This document shows positions 1 to 7,613 of a DNA stretch of 34,030 nt, piece after piece. Origin of the DNA: Phyllobacteriaceae bacterium (GTDB taxonomy: Bacteria; Pseudomonadota; Alphaproteobacteria; Rhizobiales; Rhizobiaceae). Position numbers and translations under genes: made by a program. Numbering within the stretch: position 1 is the first letter of the stretch; the number at the start of each line of letters is the position of its first letter. The notes beneath the pieces were generated by a model. The model saw only the letters and a program-made list of their open reading frames with translations. It was not told the origin of the DNA and did no database searches. The DNA lies in NCBI GenBank assembly GCA_029279965.1, contig JAJUHJ010000025.1, forward strand, positions 1 through 34,030, given 5' to 3'.

Positions 1-686
1 ACGACCGGCGGCGGAACATCGCTGCCAAACTCGGCGATAACGGTTTCACCACCGACGGCAATCTGGCCGACAGAAACACGCGGGCGGGCGGATGCCGGAA
101 GGTAAACATCGACGCGAGAGCCGAACCGGATGAGCCCGAAGCGCTCGCCAGCCGCAATCTCCCCCGGCGCTTCAGCCCAGCAGAGGATGCGACGGGCGAT
201 CAGTCCCGCGATCTGCACCACTGCCACCGGCCCGTTCGGACTCTCGATGACGAGGCCGTTGCGCTCATTCTCCTGGCTGGCCTTATCGAGATCCGCATTG
301 AGAAAACGGCCGGGCCGATGCTCGATCAACGAAATGCGACCGCGCACGGGCGCGCGGTTTATGTGGCAGGAAAAGACATTCATGAAGATGGAAATGCGCG
401 TGGTCTCCGTCGTGCCAAGGCCGAGCTCGGCGGGTGGGCTGGCCCGGCCGACGGAAGATACGATGCCGTCTGCCGGCGCGATTACCAGCCTGTCGTCCAG
501 CGGCGTGGTCCGCGTGGGATCACGGAAAAAATAGGCACACCATGCGGTAAGGAGAAGGCCTATCCAGAAGAGAGGTTCCCACAAGATGCCGAGGATGACG
601 GAGCCGATCGCGAATGCTGCGATAAAGCGATAGCCCTCCCGGTGGATGGGCACGAGTGTGTTTCTGATTGTGTCGGCAAGGCCCAT
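1..686 (-). CDS. psd: Phosphatidylserine decarboxylase proenzyme, C-terminal end cut by the window edge
   Basis: This enzyme decarboxylates phosphatidylserine to phosphatidylethanolamine at the inner membrane, the last step of PE synthesis. The frame is open from the ATG at 686 to the window edge (228 codons, no stop). Residues of about 15-50 form hydrophobic membrane-associated segments and are followed by the family stretch FFRDPTR. The self-cleavage site that generates the pyruvoyl group is visible as [11 protein letters not shown], with Gly189-Ser190 the expected scissile pair. This is the short rhizobial/archaeal-type enzyme rather than the LGST-type enzyme of E. coli. Family members are usually about 230 residues, so only a few residues should be missing. 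A GAGAG stretch about 5 nt upstream can serve as ribosome site. In the 176 bp before it lies an imperfect hairpin (714-736) but no convincing promoter. A pssA gene often follows psd in rhizobia, but that would lie outside the window. Confidence 0.93.
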   Translation of the reverse strand, partial: MGLADTIRNTLVPIHREGYRFIAAFAIGSVILGILWEPLFWIGLLLTAWCAYFFRDPTRTTPLDDRLVIAPADGIVSSVGRASPPAELGLGTTETTRISIFMNVFSCHINRAPVRGRISLIEHRPGRFLNADLDKASQENERNGLVIESPNGPVAVVQIAGLIARRILCWAEAPGEIAAGERFGLIRFGSRVDVYLPASARPRVSVGQIAVGGETVIAEFGSDVPPPV

Positions 687-862
687 GGATCTCTCACACT
701 CGGTCAAATGTTTGCGCTTTCCTATAAGAAAGGCGCGTCCCCTGCAACGCGAAGCGACATTCCGCCTGCGCATTGCACAGCGTAGATATTTCGCTGCCAT
801 TCCTCATGCGGGAGTTCCTGGAAGGATGGAACCCTGCTTCAATACCGGTCAGGTGCGGCTGT

Positions 863-2776
863 TCAGTAAGCCGGCGTCTTGCGCTCGATTACGCCCATAT
901 CGTCTGTCTCGCGGGCGCGGCGCAGTTGCTCTTCCGCCCGGGTTGCCACACGCTGGCGTGTCCACATTTCGGCATAGAGTCCACGCGCTGCCAGCAAGTC
1001 GCGGTGTGTACCGCGCTCGGCGATGCTGCCGTTCTTCAGAACGATGATTTCGTCGGCGGAGATGACAGTCGACAGGCGGTGCGCGATGACAAGGGTGGTG
1101 CGATCGCGGCTCACCAGGTCGAGCGCTGCCTGAATTTCCTGCTCCGTGTGCGTGTCCAGGGCGGAAGTGGCCTCGTCAAGGATGAGGATGGGCGGCGCCT
1201 TCAGAATGGTGCGGGCGATCGCCACGCGCTGCTTCTCGCCGCCGGAAAGTTTTAGACCTCGCTCGCCCACCAGGGAATCATAGCCTTGCGGCAGGCTTTC
1301 AATGAAAGGAGCGATCTGGGCCAGTTCGGCTGCGCGATGAACTTCCTCGTCGCTCGCGTCCGGCCGGCCATAGCGGATGTTATAGCGAATGGTATCGTTG
1401 AAGAGCACCGTATCCTGCGGGACCATGCCGATTGCAGCGCGAAGGCTTTCCTGTGTGACGTCGCGCACATCCTGCCCATCGATCAGAATGGCACCCTTGC
1501 CGATATCGTAAAAGCGAAACAGCAGGCGTGAAATCGTCGACTTTCCGGCACCGGAGGGGCCAACCACGGCCACCGTTTTGCCCGCCGGGATATCGAAGCT
1601 GATGCCCTTCAGGATTGGACGGTTTTCATCGTAAGCGAAGGCGACATTCTCAAAGCGTACATGCCCGCTCTCTACCTTCAGCGGTGCGGCGCCCGGCCGA
1701 TCCTTCACCTCCGGCGCGACGTCGAGCAGGTCGAACATCTGCTCGATATCGGTCAAAGCCTGGCGAATCTCGCGGTAGACGAACCCGATGAAATTGAGCG
1801 GAATCGAAAGCTGCATCAAAAGCGTATTGATGAAGACGAAATCGCCTATCGTTTGCGTCCCCCGCATCACCTCCCAGGCAGAAAGGCACATCGCCGCTGT
1901 CATACCGAAGCCAAAGATGACACCCTGACCGAAATTCAGCCAGCCGAGCGATGTCCAGGTCTTCGTCGCCGCTTCCTCGTAGCGCGCCATCGAGCGGTCG
2001 AAACGGCGAGCTTCCATGGCTTCGTTGTTGAAATATTTGACGGTTTCGAAATTAAGCAGGGAGTCGATGGCCTTGGTGTTGGCGTCCGTATCGGAATCGT
2101 TCATCTCCCTGCGGATAGCGATACGCCAGTCGCTCGCTCGTATCGTGAACCAGATATAGAGCACCACCGTAACGGCAATGATGGCCACATAGGCCCAGCC
2201 ATAGGCAACTGCGAATATGATGGCTGACAGCGCGAACTCGAGCAGCGTCGGCACCGTGTTCAGGATCGTGAAGCGCACGATGGTGTCGATGCCTTTCGTG
2301 CCACGCTCGATGATGCGCGACAGCCCGCCGGTCTTGCGCTCCAGGTGGAAGCGTAGCGACAAGGCGTGCATATGCACGAAGGTGCGGTGGGCAAGCTGAT
2401 GTACGGCATGCTGGCCAACACGTGCGAAGAGTGCATCGCGAAGCTGGTTGAAGCCAAGCTGGAGAATGCGCATCAAATTGTAGGCGACAACCAGCACCAA
2501 AGGCCCCGCGAGCAGCGCCGGCATGAAATCGGGCGGCGCGCCCTCACCCGACAAAACGTTCGTCGCCCACTTGTAGAAATAGGGAACGAGGACGAGAACG
2601 ACTTTGGCGAGGATCAGGAACACGGTCGCCAGCAACACTCGCGTCTTCAGATCGCGCCGCTCCGATGGCCACATATAGGGCCATAGATTGACGAGCGTGC
2701 GGAAGGTCGCGCCGGATTCGGCTGAAACGGTCTTCTGTGCCAAAAGTTCTGCCTCAGATGTTCTCTTCGCTGGCAA
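863..2776 (-). CDS. Atm1/HMT1-type ABC exporter (fused permease and ATPase half-transporter)
   Basis: This is a homodimeric inner-membrane ABC exporter of the ABCB7/Atm1/HMT1 family, whose members move glutathione-linked metals or sulfur species. Six transmembrane helices occupy about residues 45-330. The stretch NFETVKYFNNE (242-252), typical of the Atm1 family, precedes the nucleotide-binding domain. That domain has Walker A GPSGAGKST (406-414), signature LSGGEKQR (510-517) and Walker B ILILDEA (530-536). The length of 637 residues is normal. The start chosen is a TTG at 2776, because no ATG lies near the N-terminus and homologues start at about this point. This start lies 23 nt inside the upstream arsR gene, which suggests translational coupling. 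The ArsR partner suggests that metals or thiol stress control it. The substrate cannot be read from the sequence. A plain lipid or drug exporter is a less likely alternative. Confidence 0.93.
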   Translation of the reverse strand: MPAKRTSEAELLAQKTVSAESGATFRTLVNLWPYMWPSERRDLKTRVLLATVFLILAKVVLVLVPYFYKWATNVLSGEGAPPDFMPALLAGPLVLVVAYNLMRILQLGFNQLRDALFARVGQHAVHQLAHRTFVHMHALSLRFHLERKTGGLSRIIERGTKGIDTIVRFTILNTVPTLLEFALSAIIFAVAYGWAYVAIIAVTVVLYIWFTIRASDWRIAIRREMNDSDTDANTKAIDSLLNFETVKYFNNEAMEARRFDRSMARYEEAATKTWTSLGWLNFGQGVIFGFGMTAAMCLSAWEVMRGTQTIGDFVFINTLLMQLSIPLNFIGFVYREIRQALTDIEQMFDLLDVAPEVKDRPGAAPLKVESGHVRFENVAFAYDENRPILKGISFDIPAGKTVAVVGPSGAGKSTISRLLFRFYDIGKGAILIDGQDVRDVTQESLRAAIGMVPQDTVLFNDTIRYNIRYGRPDASDEEVHRAAELAQIAPFIESLPQGYDSLVGERGLKLSGGEKQRVAIARTILKAPPILILDEATSALDTHTEQEIQAALDLVSRDRTTLVIAHRLSTVISADEIIVLKNGSIAERGTHRDLLAARGLYAEMWTRQRVATRAEEQLRRARETDDMGVIERKTPAY

Positions 2777-3116
2777 CCGGCCCCGCCGCGCAGGTTGAAA
2801 GCAGGTCGTTGACAGCGGTCGAGAGCTTCACCAATGCTTGACGATCAACGGTGTATCGCGAACGCTGACGCTCCGGCGTAACCTGCACCAACCCGGCTTC
2901 CGCAAGCACTTTCAGATGCTGGGATACCGTCGATTGTGCGAGCGGCAAGCGCCCTACCACATCCTTGCAACAGCAGCCTTCCACACCAGACAGATGGCGC
3001 AGGATTTCAATGCGCGCGGGGTGCGCCAACGCAGCGAGTGAACGTGCAAGATCTTCCCCCGGGCAACATCCGGAGGCAATGGACGGGGTTTGCTGAATGC
3101 TTATGCGTTTGTTCAT
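2754..3116 (-). CDS. ArsR/SmtB-family winged-helix repressor, cysteine-rich
   Basis: This is a small dimeric winged-helix repressor of the ArsR/SmtB class (120 residues). The DNA-reading helix-turn-helix spans about 58-77 (AQSTVSQHLKVLAEAGLV) and the wing follows with ERQRSRYTV. The sequence is unusually rich in cysteine: Cys17-Cys18 near the N-terminus, a triplet Cys48-49-50 before the helix-turn-helix, and Cys109 near the end. In classical ArsR proteins a CxC at the equivalent of 48-50 binds thiophilic metals, so a metal or reactive-sulfur sensor is a reasonable inference. The start is the ATG at 3116, the only Met in the frame. Its 3' end overlaps the ABC exporter gene. A perfect 13-bp dyad lies 4-16 nt upstream of the start codon and is a likely autoregulatory operator. 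The inducer is not known. Confidence 0.92.
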   Translation of the reverse strand: MNKRISIQQTPSIASGCCPGEDLARSLAALAHPARIEILRHLSGVEGCCCKDVVGRLPLAQSTVSQHLKVLAEAGLVQVTPERQRSRYTVDRQALVKLSTAVNDLLSTCAAGPVASEENI

Positions 3117-3119
3117 CGC

Positions 3120-3132
3120 CTATCGGCGATAG
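3120..3132. promoter_or_regulatory. Candidate ArsR operator: 13-bp dyad CTATCG-g-CGATAG
   Basis: Two perfect 6-bp inverted arms flank a single central G. The dyad covers the ribosome-binding region just before the arsR start codon. A repressor dimer bound here would block initiation of the arsR-exporter unit. A possible promoter lies further upstream on the minus strand (TTGCAC at 3176-3181 and TAGCAT at 3155-3160), but its 15-bp spacing is short. The operator role is inferred from position and symmetry only. Confidence 0.55.
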
Positions 3133-3253
3133 ACGATGAAGGGCGAAAACGCAAATGCTAAACTCTCATCCGACTGTGCAAACCACCAATTCGAACCGAT
3201 AGAGGTAAGCTGAGGGCAGACCGACACGAATGCCCGCCAGACAGGAGAGATTC

Positions 3254-5128
3254 CTACTCCTGCTGCACGGCGGCAGCTTCTTCCGGCGTCAGGATCTGGT
3301 CGCCGAGCGCTTCAAGATTCGCCTTCTGGCCGCTAGCCGTCTCTTCCGGCACCGCGAAGATCTGCCCCGGCCAGATGAGGTCGGGATCGCGAATCTGCTC
3401 CTGATTGGCGAGATAGATGGTGGTGTAGCGAATACCGTGCCCGTAGACGCGGCGGGAGATATGCCAGAGCGTATCGCCGCGGCGAATGATAACCGCCCCG
3501 TCGACCGGTTTCAGCGCCGGTGCGAGTTCTACAGCGGAGTTTTCGCCCGACGCACCATCCAGGGCGAGCGATTTTGGTTGGCTTTTCGACCGCGACTGTC
3601 TCCTTAAATCGCGTTCCAGCGGCTCAGAGGAAGGAGTAGCCGGCTCGTGCGCGCTGTCTTCGGCTTGCTGCTTGGATGATCCGATGGCGCCCCGGGACGG
3701 CGCCGTTCGAACGGATGCAGCGTCTTCATCCGGCGAAATTGTCCGCTCGCTTTCACCTTCTTCCGCCCCGCTCAGGCGATCGCTTTCGCCGCTGCCTTCC
3801 GCCGATGCGGAACCTGGAACACGCTGCGCCGCTTCGGGTGCAACAGCGGCAATCTGCTCGCCGGTATGCCTTTCAAAGGGAACGGCCGCCCGCGCAATCA
3901 CCGTCACCCCGTCGTCGGCAAGCATGTCGGCGCGGATGATATAATCGCCCACCGGAAGTTCACGTTCGGATTCGATGAGAAAACGCCCGCTTGGCGAGAC
4001 CGTCGTCTGGCCGAGAAGAATATCGTTGGCGTAGATCCGCACCAGGCGGCCGGGCTCCGCGGTTCCTGCCACAAATATTTCCTGACCGTCGATTTCCACC
4101 GCTTCGATGAAGGGTACAATTTCTTCCTGCGACACTTCTTCCGGCTCTTGCGACGACGAAGCACCATCCGCCTGTGTTTCCGCGCGCGCACTCACATCGT
4201 CCTGCGGCCCATCCGCATTGCCGGAATCTTCCCTGCTCGATTCAGCAAGCTTTGATGCTTCATCCGCACTTGTTTCCGAAACCGGCGGCTCGTCACGCGG
4301 CAATGAGGCGGCGTCCTGCTCGAACTGCACCTGGTCTTCAGTCTCATCAACAGCCACGGCATTGGACTCGCCGGGCCTTTCGACGGCCGGGCCACCTTCT
4401 CCTTCGCCCTCAGGTGTTATGCCATCGTCCGCGGTCGCCGCGTCTTCCGGCCCGTCAGGCTGGGCGATCTCGTCCGAATCTCCGGCTGGCGTGTCCTCTT
4501 CCCGGTGCGGCACGGTGATGAGCCGACTCGGCTCTCCCGGCCGTTGCACGAGGGCGACGAGATCCTCGCTGCCGGCTGATGGGATGGAAACGATGGCTGT
4601 CTCGATGGAAGTGGCAGCCACGTTTTCCGGCGATGTGGCACGCAGCACAATGTTGTGGTCGCCTGGTTCCAATGCCTGGTCGAGAACAGCGACGAAATCG
4701 CCGGCGGGGCCGGATTGCGTCGTTGCGAGCACCGTAGACCCGCTCAGCACCTCCACTTCCGCCTTGGGAGCGGCCTGGCCTGCGACCACGAAGGATCCAT
4801 TGGGCTCGACGCGCAGAACATCGAACGCGGGGACGATCACATCTTTCTGGAGCTGCGCTGACTCTGAATCATCCACCTCGGGACCTTCAGCCTGCGCACC
4901 GCTTTCCCGCGGCTCCCCGCTGGCGCGATCCTTCTTCGTCTCGGAGAGCGCCGCCTGTGGTTGCGACGAAGCGGAAGCATCTTCTTCCGACGGCAGCTTT
5001 GAGGCAGGCTCCGCTACCTCCGCGCGCATCTTTATCGCCGGGTCGGCAATTCCGGTATAATAGGCCACGCCGCCGGCCACCAACGCGCCCAACAGAAAGA
5101 GTATGATTTTGCGCGGAGTCATCGCCAT
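3254..5128 (-). CDS. Membrane-anchored, acidic LysM peptidoglycan-binding protein
   Basis: The predicted envelope protein has about 624 residues. An N-terminal hydrophobic segment follows TPRK (ILFLLGALVAGGVAYYTG) and acts as signal anchor, so the rest should be periplasmic. A long Glu/Asp/Ser/Ala-rich, low-complexity region follows. It contains two similar beta-sandwich-like repeats, each reading roughly 'V.G.A.P...V.V......LG.T...P.G.F......LP.GD..I.A'. The C-terminus has one LysM domain at about 540-590 (RRGDTLWHISRRVYG ... IWPGQIFAVP), which binds the glycan chains of peptidoglycan. The start chosen is the ATG at 5128, since it begins the signal anchor. A longer reading from 5170 adds 14 residues without a hydrophobic core, and the ATG at 5122 is also possible. 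Proteins of this layout occur widely in rhizobia and Brucella. Their exact function is not established, and a role in envelope integrity is inference. Confidence 0.88.
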   Translation of the reverse strand: MAMTPRKIILFLLGALVAGGVAYYTGIADPAIKMRAEVAEPASKLPSEEDASASSQPQAALSETKKDRASGEPRESGAQAEGPEVDDSESAQLQKDVIVPAFDVLRVEPNGSFVVAGQAAPKAEVEVLSGSTVLATTQSGPAGDFVAVLDQALEPGDHNIVLRATSPENVAATSIETAIVSIPSAGSEDLVALVQRPGEPSRLITVPHREEDTPAGDSDEIAQPDGPEDAATADDGITPEGEGEGGPAVERPGESNAVAVDETEDQVQFEQDAASLPRDEPPVSETSADEASKLAESSREDSGNADGPQDDVSARAETQADGASSSQEPEEVSQEEIVPFIEAVEIDGQEIFVAGTAEPGRLVRIYANDILLGQTTVSPSGRFLIESERELPVGDYIIRADMLADDGVTVIARAAVPFERHTGEQIAAVAPEAAQRVPGSASAEGSGESDRLSGAEEGESERTISPDEDAASVRTAPSRGAIGSSKQQAEDSAHEPATPSSEPLERDLRRQSRSKSQPKSLALDGASGENSAVELAPALKPVDGAVIIRRGDTLWHISRRVYGHGIRYTTIYLANQEQIRDPDLIWPGQIFAVPEETASGQKANLEALGDQILTPEEAAAVQQE

Positions 5129-5195
5129 TCCAGCGGCCCTAGAGTGCCATGCGTCCATCCGGACGCACACAGGACGCTCAATTTACTCGTTTTCC

Positions 5196-5229
5196 CGCAT
5201 CGATGCGCACGTCAGATGATTCATCTGAC
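5196..5229. promoter_or_regulatory. Two adjacent perfect palindromes upstream of the LysM gene
   Basis: A 12-bp palindrome (CGCATCGATGCG, 5196-5207) is followed after 3 bp by a 19-bp dyad (5211-5229) with 9-bp arms GTCAGATGA/TCATCTGAC around one T. Both lie between the cimA stop and the LysM start. A TATAGC on the minus strand (5238-5243) could be a -10 box, which would place the larger dyad at about +2 to +20 of the LysM transcript. No T-run follows on the minus strand, so an intrinsic terminator of cimA is unlikely. An operator or an mRNA-leader hairpin fits better. Confidence 0.45.
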
Positions 5230-5352
5230 TGCAAAATGCTATAGATTTTCAATGCGGTCTATTCCTTTTTCGCGATAGGGACAAGAAAGGAGACGTGGGA
5301 ATCTGTTCCTTTTGCCGCATCGCTCATTCGCTTGCCCGGTCCATATGTGCCT

Positions 5353-6966
5353 CTACTCGGCTGCAATCTCCGCGTTTTCGCGGTTCCTGACCAGTTTGTA
5401 GACGATGGAATCCATCAAGGCCTGGAATGAAGCATCTATGATGTTGTCGGACACTCCCACCGTCCACCAACGCATACCGGTTCCATCGTGCGACTCGATC
5501 AACACGCGGGTGATCGCTTCAGTGCCGCCGTTGAGGATGCGCACCTTGTAGTCAGTCAGCGTGAGGTCCGCAATCTCGTCCTGATAGCGGCCGAGATCCT
5601 TTCTCAGCGCGATATCAAGCGCATTGACGGGACCATGGCCTTCCGCAACCGACAGTCGCATCTCACCGTCGACGGTGACGCGCACCACCGCCTCCGAAAC
5701 CGTTTTGAGGTTGCCATTCGCGTCGAAGCGGCGCTCGACCATGCAGCGAAAGCCCTCGACCTTGAAGAACTCCGGCACACGTCCGAGGGTACGCCGGGCA
5801 AGCAGTTCAAAGCTCGCATCCGCCCCCTCATAAGCATAGCCCTGGGCCTCGCGGTCCTTGACGAGCGCGATGAGCGTATCGAGGCGCGGATCAGACTTTT
5901 CCACGGCGATGCCACGGCGCGCCAGTTCGGCCACGAAATTCGCACGGCCACCCTGATCTGAGACCATGACGCGGCGCACATTGCCTACCGCTTCGGGAGC
6001 GACGTGTTCATACGTCCGCGGATCCTTGAGAATGGCTGAGGCATGAATGCCAGCCTTCGTGGCAAAAGCCGAGCTTCCGACATAAGGCGCCTGCGCATCG
6101 GGCGCGCGATTCAAAAGCTCATCAAAGGCGTGCGAAATGCGCGCGATACCCTCCAGAGCGTTCTCCGAAATTCCGGTCTCGAAACGATCCGCATAGGCAG
6201 GCTTCAGCCCGAGCGTCGGGATGATCGTAGTCAAATTGGCATTTCCGCAGCGTTCGCCGATGCCATTCAGCGTTCCCTGGATCTGGCGCGCGCCAGCCTC
6301 CACCGCAGCAAGTGAATTTGCCACCGCCTGCCCCGTATCGTCATGCGCGTGGATGCCGAGATGAGTCCCAGGAATACCGGCGGCCATGACTGCCGCGATG
6401 ATGTCCCGGATCTCGGCTGGTTGCGTGCCGCCATTGGTGTCGCACAGCACGACCCAGCGGCTGCCTGCGTCGTAAGCTGCCCTGGCGCAGGCGAGCGCAT
6501 AATCGGGATTGGCCTTGTAGCCGTCGAAAAAGTGTTCGCAATCGACCAGCGCCTCCTTGCCCGCGGCACGAGCAGCGGCCACCGACGCACGGATCGAATC
6601 CAGATTCTCCTCGTTTGAACAGCCCAGCGCCACGCGCACATGATAGTCCCAACTCTTGGCAACGAAGCAGATGGCATCGCTCCGGGACTGGGCAAGCGCG
6701 GCAAGCCCCGGATCATTGGCGGCCGAAACGCCCGCGCGCTTTGTCATCCCGAAAGCGACGAAGGCGGAGCGGTGCGTGCGCTTTTGCGAAAAGAATTCGC
6801 TGTCGGTCGGGTTGGCGCCGGGATAGCCTCCCTCGACATAGTCCACGCCCAGTTCATCGAGCAGCGCCGCGATGGCGATTTTATCTTCGACAGAGAAGTC
6901 GATGCCAGGCGTCTGCTGGCCATCTCGCAGTGTGGTATCGAAGAGATAGATGCGCTCGCGGCTCAT
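5353..6966 (-). CDS. cimA: (R)-citramalate synthase
   Basis: This enzyme condenses acetyl-CoA with pyruvate to citramalate, opening a threonine-independent route to 2-oxobutyrate and isoleucine. The protein has 537 residues. The DRE-TIM metallolyase barrel starts at once with FDTTLRDGQQTPG (Asp10, Arg14, Asp15). The GGYPGANPTD stretch separates the CimA group from plain 2-isopropylmalate synthases. The metal-binding HAHDD motif and a C-terminal LeuA-type regulatory dimer domain are present, so feedback control by isoleucine is likely from family knowledge. The ATG at 6966 was chosen over an upstream frame extension because it forms an ATGA overlap with the preceding GFA gene and begins the conserved N-terminus. 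The cimA gene is therefore probably translated together with that gene. Confidence 0.93.
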   Translation of the reverse strand: MSRERIYLFDTTLRDGQQTPGIDFSVEDKIAIAALLDELGVDYVEGGYPGANPTDSEFFSQKRTHRSAFVAFGMTKRAGVSAANDPGLAALAQSRSDAICFVAKSWDYHVRVALGCSNEENLDSIRASVAAARAAGKEALVDCEHFFDGYKANPDYALACARAAYDAGSRWVVLCDTNGGTQPAEIRDIIAAVMAAGIPGTHLGIHAHDDTGQAVANSLAAVEAGARQIQGTLNGIGERCGNANLTTIIPTLGLKPAYADRFETGISENALEGIARISHAFDELLNRAPDAQAPYVGSSAFATKAGIHASAILKDPRTYEHVAPEAVGNVRRVMVSDQGGRANFVAELARRGIAVEKSDPRLDTLIALVKDREAQGYAYEGADASFELLARRTLGRVPEFFKVEGFRCMVERRFDANGNLKTVSEAVVRVTVDGEMRLSVAEGHGPVNALDIALRKDLGRYQDEIADLTLTDYKVRILNGGTEAITRVLIESHDGTGMRWWTVGVSDNIIDASFQALMDSIVYKLVRNRENAEIAAE

Positions 6967-7466
6967 TTCGCATTCTCCGGCGGCCATTGTTCGGTGTCGT
7001 GATCGGGATGCTGGTAGGAGACCAGATCCGCAAGGTAGCCCGCGCTGGCAATGTCATCCATCGTCTGCTTTCCGGGAAGCGTGTGCAGCGTGTCGACGTA
7101 GGGTAGCTTGGCTTCCAGCCCCCACTGGAGACGCGGCGCCAGTTCCTCTGGATGATCGAAAGCGCCAATGGCCAGGGCTATGCCGTCGATGCTCTCGTCA
7201 GGTGCTTCGAATGTGAGCGGCGTGCCGCATTCGGCGCAAAAGCCGCGTCTGACATGATTTGAGGATTGGTAACGCTTGGGCTCTCCGCGCGTCCACCGCA
7301 TCTTGGCATCACGCACGGAAACCAGTGGCGCATAGAAATTGCCGAAGGCCTTCTGGCACATGCGGCAGTGGCAGATTGAAGGCTCGCCCAGAGCTCCCTC
7401 GACACGAAAGCGCACGGCGCCGCATTGGCAGCCACCGGTATAGATGGGTTCGTTATCCAGGCTCAT
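6963..7466 (-). CDS. GFA-family (Gfa-like / CENP-V domain) zinc protein
   Basis: This is a small cytosolic protein of the glutathione-dependent formaldehyde-activating enzyme superfamily. The zinc ligands are visible as CQC (Cys13, Cys15), CHCRMC (Cys32, Cys34, Cys37) and CAEC (Cys77, Cys80), the full set of the family. Most members have no proven formaldehyde-glutathione activity, so only the fold is assigned. The length of 167 residues is usual. A strong ribosome site (AAGGAG) lies about 9 nt before the ATG at 7466. It overlaps cimA by four bases and lies downstream of cysS in the same direction, separated by a 147-bp gap that holds a palindromic repeat. The substrate is not predictable. 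Confidence 0.9.
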   Translation of the reverse strand: MSLDNEPIYTGGCQCGAVRFRVEGALGEPSICHCRMCQKAFGNFYAPLVSVRDAKMRWTRGEPKRYQSSNHVRRGFCAECGTPLTFEAPDESIDGIALAIGAFDHPEELAPRLQWGLEAKLPYVDTLHTLPGKQTMDDIASAGYLADLVSYQHPDHDTEQWPPENAK

Positions 7467-7554
7467 GCTTGGTCTCCTTCCTTGCTCATACCCGCCGCCG
7501 GTTATGTCCGCGCTCTATCCGCGGCGATTGAAGCAAGGCAGCATGATCAGCGCG

Positions 7555-7602
7555 ATCTCCCGCCTCGAGGGGGAGATGAGCGGCAGCCCAGAGTGGGGTG
7601 CA
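7555..7602. repeat. Degenerate intergenic palindromic element
   Basis: ATCTCCC (7555-7561) pairs with GGGAGAT (7571-7577) around a loop that is itself nearly palindromic (CCTCGAGG). A tail resembling GGCAGCCCAGAGTGGGG follows. The core and tail resemble the palindromic repeats found in many copies between genes of Mesorhizobium-like genomes (recalled, not searched). They also share the TCTCCC...GGGGGAGA core with the larger element at 27709-27902. No T-run follows on either strand, so it is not a standard terminator for cysS. Confidence 0.45.
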
Positions 7603-7613
7603 CAATGCAATCC

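Noticed and set aside
4107-5060. 317-codon plus-strand frame opposite the LysM gene
   Set aside because: The Ser/Ala-rich product is the antisense image of the acidic low-complexity linker.
7555-7577. Intrinsic terminator of cysS
   Set aside because: The stem is present but neither strand shows a following T-run.
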